50,554 bases of DNA from Xenorhabdus griffiniae (lineage in GTDB: Bacteria; Pseudomonadota; Gammaproteobacteria; Enterobacterales; Enterobacteriaceae), in contig NZ_LDNM01000041.1 in NCBI RefSeq assembly GCF_001028135.1, positions 1 through 50,554 of the forward strand. Direction: 5' to 3'. Position numbers and translations under genes: made by a program. Below, piece by piece: positions 48,331 through 50,554 of the stretch (positions are counted from its first letter, which is position 1; each line of letters opens with the position of its first letter). The notes beneath the pieces are model-generated. The model was given only the letters and a program-made list of their open reading frames with translations, was not told the DNA's origin and did not search any database.

Positions 48331-49062
48331 ATGCGAATACCCCGCATTTATCACCCTGAACTGCTCTCAACAGGCGTGGAAGTTTATTTGAGTGATGACG
48401 CTGCCAATCACGTGGGTCGCGTGCTTAGAATGAGTAATGGGCAAGCATTACAACTCTTTGATGGCAGTAATCAGGTTTTTGATGCAATAATCACGGAAGC
48501 CAGTAAAAAAACAGTTAAGGTGTTTATCCTTGATGGCAAATTATCTGATCATGAATCACCACTGAACCTGCATCTGGGGCAGGTCATGTCCCGTGGTGAA
48601 AAAATGGAATTTACAATCCAAAAATCGGTTGAATTGGGTGTCAACACGATTACCCCACTTCTGTCTGAACGTTGTGGCATAAAACTGGATACAGAAAGGT
48701 TGGAGAAGAAATTACAACAATGGAAAAAAATTGCCATTTCTGCCTGTGAGCAGTGCGGACGTAACCAGATCCCTGAAATCCGCCCCATTATGCCACTTGA
48801 AACCTGGTGCGCAGAAAATGACGGCAGCCTAAAATTAAATCTGCACCCCCGTGCCAGCCATAGCATCAATACCCTCCCACTCCCCGTGGAAAAAGTACGC
48901 CTGCTGATTGGGCCTGAAGGGGGATTGTCTGCCGAAGAGATAGAAATGACAGCAAAATATCAATTTACTGATATCCTGTTAGGGCCTCGAGTCCTGAGGA
49001 CAGAAACGACAGCACTCACTGCAATTACCGCATTGCAAGTACGTTTTGGTGACCTGGGTTAA
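48331..49062 (+). CDS. rsmE: 16S rRNA m3U1498 methyltransferase RsmE
   Basis: The 243-residue SPOUT methyltransferase has the same length as E. coli RsmE. The N-terminal PUA-like domain starts M-R-I-P-R-I-Y-H-P; the catalytic SPOUT knot carries [10 protein letters not shown] near 187-197 and [13 protein letters not shown] near 215-227, which bind S-adenosylmethionine. It methylates N3 of U1498 in 16S rRNA. It precedes gshB by 9 bp, the conserved rsmE-gshB pair. In E. coli endA lies upstream; here the prepilin peptidase gene does. Confidence 0.96.
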   Translation: MRIPRIYHPELLSTGVEVYLSDDAANHVGRVLRMSNGQALQLFDGSNQVFDAIITEASKKTVKVFILDGKLSDHESPLNLHLGQVMSRGEKMEFTIQKSVELGVNTITPLLSERCGIKLDTERLEKKLQQWKKIAISACEQCGRNQIPEIRPIMPLETWCAENDGSLKLNLHPRASHSINTLPLPVEKVRLLIGPEGGLSAEEIEMTAKYQFTDILLGPRVLRTETTALTAITALQVRFGDLG

Positions 49063-49071
49063 GGAGAAAAA

Positions 49072-50031
49072 ATGATCAAGCTCGGTATTGTGATGGATCC
49101 TATTTCATCCATCAACATCAAGAAAGACACTAGTTTTGCCATGCTGCTGGAAGCACAAAAACGCGGATGGGAAATCCATTATATGGAAATGCATGATCTC
49201 TACCTGCATCAGGGAGAGGCTCGCGCCCGCACACGTTTGCTCACGGTGGAAGAAAATCCACAACAGTGGTATCAGTTTGGCAGTGAGCAAGAAATCGCTC
49301 TCGATACTTTGCACGTTATTTTGATGCGCAAAGATCCACCTTTTGATACTGAGTACATTTATGCGACCTATATTCTGGAAAGAGCAGAAACCAAAGGCAG
49401 CCTGATCGTTAATAAGCCCCAAAGCCTGCGCGATTGTAACGAAAAACTGTTTACTGCCTGGTTCCCAGAATGGACACCCGATACGCTAGTGACCCGCAGT
49501 GCCAAAAAACTACGCGAATTCCACCAAAAACATGGCGATGTTATTTTTAAACCTTTAGATGGTATGGGAGGCGCTTCCATTTTCCGTCTGAAACAAGATG
49601 ACACGAATGTCGGCGTTATTATTGAAACCCTGACTGAACATGGCAATTGTTATTGTATGGCCCAAAATTTTCTGCCTGCCATTAAAGATGGCGATAAACG
49701 CGTACTGGTTGTTGATGGTGAACCTGTGCCTTATTGCCTTGCCCGTATCCCGGCTCAAGGAGAAACCCGTGGTAACCTGGCGGCAGGTGGTCGTGGAGAA
49801 GCTCGCCCATTGTCAGAAAGCGATTGGGCAATTGCCCGTGCAGTTGCTCCGGTATTAAAAGAGAAAGGGTTAATTTTTGTTGGGCTGGATATCATTGGTG
49901 ACCGCTTAACTGAAATCAACGTAACCAGCCCAACCTGTGTACGTGAAATTGAAGCCGCTTTCCCGGACATCGCCATTACTGGCATGTTGATGGATGCTAT
50001 CGAAAAACGATTGGAAAAACAGATAGCTTAA
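49072..50031 (+). CDS. gshB: Glutathione synthetase GshB
   Basis: The 319-residue ATP-grasp ligase joins gamma-glutamylcysteine and glycine. It begins M-I-K-L-G-I-V-M-D-P-I; the ATP-grasp core includes R-K-D-P-P-F-D near 86, F-K-P-L-D-G-M-G-G near 161-169, R-G-N-L-A-A-G-G-R near 237 and E-I-N-V-T-S-P-T near 281-288. AAGGAG is placed 6 bp upstream. It is co-transcribed with rsmE. In E. coli yqgE follows; here small hairpins and an IS end follow instead. Confidence 0.96.
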   Translation: MIKLGIVMDPISSINIKKDTSFAMLLEAQKRGWEIHYMEMHDLYLHQGEARARTRLLTVEENPQQWYQFGSEQEIALDTLHVILMRKDPPFDTEYIYATYILERAETKGSLIVNKPQSLRDCNEKLFTAWFPEWTPDTLVTRSAKKLREFHQKHGDVIFKPLDGMGGASIFRLKQDDTNVGVIIETLTEHGNCYCMAQNFLPAIKDGDKRVLVVDGEPVPYCLARIPAQGETRGNLAAGGRGEARPLSESDWAIARAVAPVLKEKGLIFVGLDIIGDRLTEINVTSPTCVREIEAAFPDIAITGMLMDAIEKRLEKQIA

Positions 50032-50137
50032 CAGGTCAAACAACATTCGTTTCCTGACAATATTTGCCATTTATAATAAGAGTCCACATACTGTGGGAAT
50101 TTTAGAGATGTTACATATTGATTATAAAAGGATTTAT

Positions 50138-50173
50138 ATGACGTCATCCACATCTCATCCACTTTATAACTGA
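50138..50173 (+). CDS. Possible 11-residue small open reading frame
   Basis: AAAAGGA is followed at normal distance by ATG and a frame of 11 codons (M-T-S-S-T-S-H-P-L-Y-N) and a stop, then 12 bp later an intrinsic terminator. The ribosome binding site, the short frame and the terminator resemble a small-protein or leader-peptide unit. A TATAAT hexamer lies upstream at about 50070-50080. It may be chance. Confidence 0.3.
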   Translation: MTSSTSHPLYN

Positions 50174-50184
50174 AACCGCTAGCA

Positions 50185-50216
50185 AAAGCCCTTCGATTTT
50201 TGAGGGGCTTTTTTAT
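50185..50216 (+). terminator. Terminator downstream of gshB
   Basis: AAAGCCC-N13-GGGCTTT continuing into TTTTTATTTTT, 150 bp after the gshB stop. It probably ends the rsmE-gshB transcript and the small ORF. Confidence 0.88.
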
Positions 50217-50240
50217 TTTTCCATATGAAAGGTTAAAACC

Positions 50241-50453
50241 ACCGTCTTTAGACGGTGACCTTGAACTTAAATATTTTGACGTATGCGCGTTTAGTCATAA
50301 CTGAATACCACCTCCTGCGGAGGTGGTCAGCAACAGGTTTTGGCTCTGCCTTATTGGTTTTTAGATTTTAAAGTAATAGAAGTGGCAGGGACTTGTTTTT
50401 AGAGATTTTAGTATGCCCCTCTGGGGCGAAATCAAAGCCACCTTCATAGAAGG
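50241..50453. mobile_element. Hairpin-rich remnant resembling an IS200/IS605-family end
   Basis: Four hairpins occur in 213 bp: ACCGTC-TTTA-GACGGT (50241-50256), ACCACCTCC-TGC-GGAGGTGGT (50307-50327), GCCCC-TCT-GGGGC (50415-50427) and CCTTC-ATA-GAAGG (50441-50453). There is no open frame of note. Short imperfect hairpins near both ends are characteristic of IS200/IS605 elements and their guide-RNA region; no transposase or TnpB sequence is visible. The last hairpin is cut by the adjoining IS end at 50454. Confidence 0.45.
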
Positions 50454-50554
50454 CTGTCTCTTGATCATAAGTCTTGTTCAAGAGACAGTGCGAGTTCATA
50501 GCCTTCAAGGATGGCCTGCAATTTTAGCCATCCTTCCCACAAGGTTTTTACTGA
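50454..50554 (-). mobile_element. IS50/Tn5-like insertion sequence, one end (continues past the window)
   Basis: The end reads CTGTCTCTTGATCATAAGT at 50454-50472. The first 14 bases are identical to the IS50 inside end as I remember it (CTGTCTCTTGATCAGATCT). A related inverted copy (TTCAAGAGACAG) lies at 50478-50489. The transposase frame ends inside this segment, as in IS50. A 9-bp target duplication, if any, would be the 9 bases before 50454. The element extends right of the window. Confidence 0.8.
50465..50554 (-). CDS. IS4-family (IS50-type) transposase, C-terminal 29 residues
   Basis: The minus strand is open from the window edge to a stop at 50465. The 29 residues contain T-L-W-E-G-W-L-K-L-Q-A-I-L-E-G-Y, close to the C-terminus of Tn5 transposase (A-L-W-E-G-W-E-A-L-Q-S-K-L-D-G-F). 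The rest of the protein lies outside. In Tn5 this helix mediates dimerisation. Whether the full copy is intact cannot be known from here. Confidence 0.82.
   Translation of the reverse strand, partial: SVKTLWEGWLKLQAILEGYELALSLEQDL

Overview
The window looks like chromosome of a Xenorhabdus species (Enterobacterales, Morganellaceae). The strongest marker is isnA-isnB followed directly by a glycosyltransferase gene (9.3-12.6 kb), the arrangement known for rhabduscin biosynthesis in Xenorhabdus nematophila. A P2-type tail module, enterobacterial housekeeping blocks (nqr, prp, gmhA-yafJ-fadE, lysA-lysR, rsmE-gshB) and many decayed genes fit the same group. Assignments come from reading translated sequence and remembered family features; no database search was run.

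Layout. 0-4 kb: the end of a P2-like prophage or phage-tail bacteriocin (tape measure T, U, D, ogr). 4-9 kb: ydcH, ecotin, aquaporin Z, a GNAT acetyltransferase, a divergent MFS exporter/TetR pair and a broken clpP-like remnant. 9.3-12.6 kb: isnA-isnB-glycosyltransferase. 12.6-15.2 kb: yceI-yceJ, then two decayed genes (glutathione S-transferase and Ail/OmpX-like) with an orphan minus-strand terminator between them. 15.3-22.9 kb: the 2-methylcitrate cycle operon prpBCDE with divergent prpR, a sigma-54 promoter and a 105-bp mobile repeat inside the operon. 22.9-30.6 kb: a variable region with a PLP ammonia-lyase, a tandem-SH3 protein, a TetR/NTF2-fold pair around a perfect 20-bp palindrome, an orphan tail-fibre gene, an unknown secreted protein, a frameshifted TonB-dependent receptor and an ECF sigma factor without a FecR partner. 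30.7-37.9 kb: nqrABCDEF-apbE-nqrM for the sodium-pumping NADH:quinone oxidoreductase and its flavin and iron-sulfur maturation. 38-42.5 kb: a yafK remnant, yafJ, gmhA and fadE. 42.6-46.8 kb: lysA/lysR, a LysR-type regulator and a divergent periplasmic metallo-beta-lactamase-fold protein. 46.8-48 kb: a long non-coding stretch holding five tandem hairpin units inside an outer inverted repeat, then an orphan prepilin peptidase. 48.3-50.5 kb: rsmE, gshB, a hairpin-rich remnant resembling an IS200/IS605 end, and one end of an IS50/Tn5-like element cut by the window edge.

How genes work together. IsnA and IsnB should make an isocyanide-bearing tyrosine derivative that the glycosyltransferase decorates. 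PrpBCDE oxidises propionyl-CoA to pyruvate under PrpR control. FadE starts beta-oxidation, and Nqr takes electrons from NADH to quinone. The receptor, sigma factor and two Fur-like boxes suggest an iron-responsive locus whose receptor is now broken or misread. The least explained element is the hairpin array at 47.2-47.5 kb, where stems covary and the loop sequence is nearly constant.
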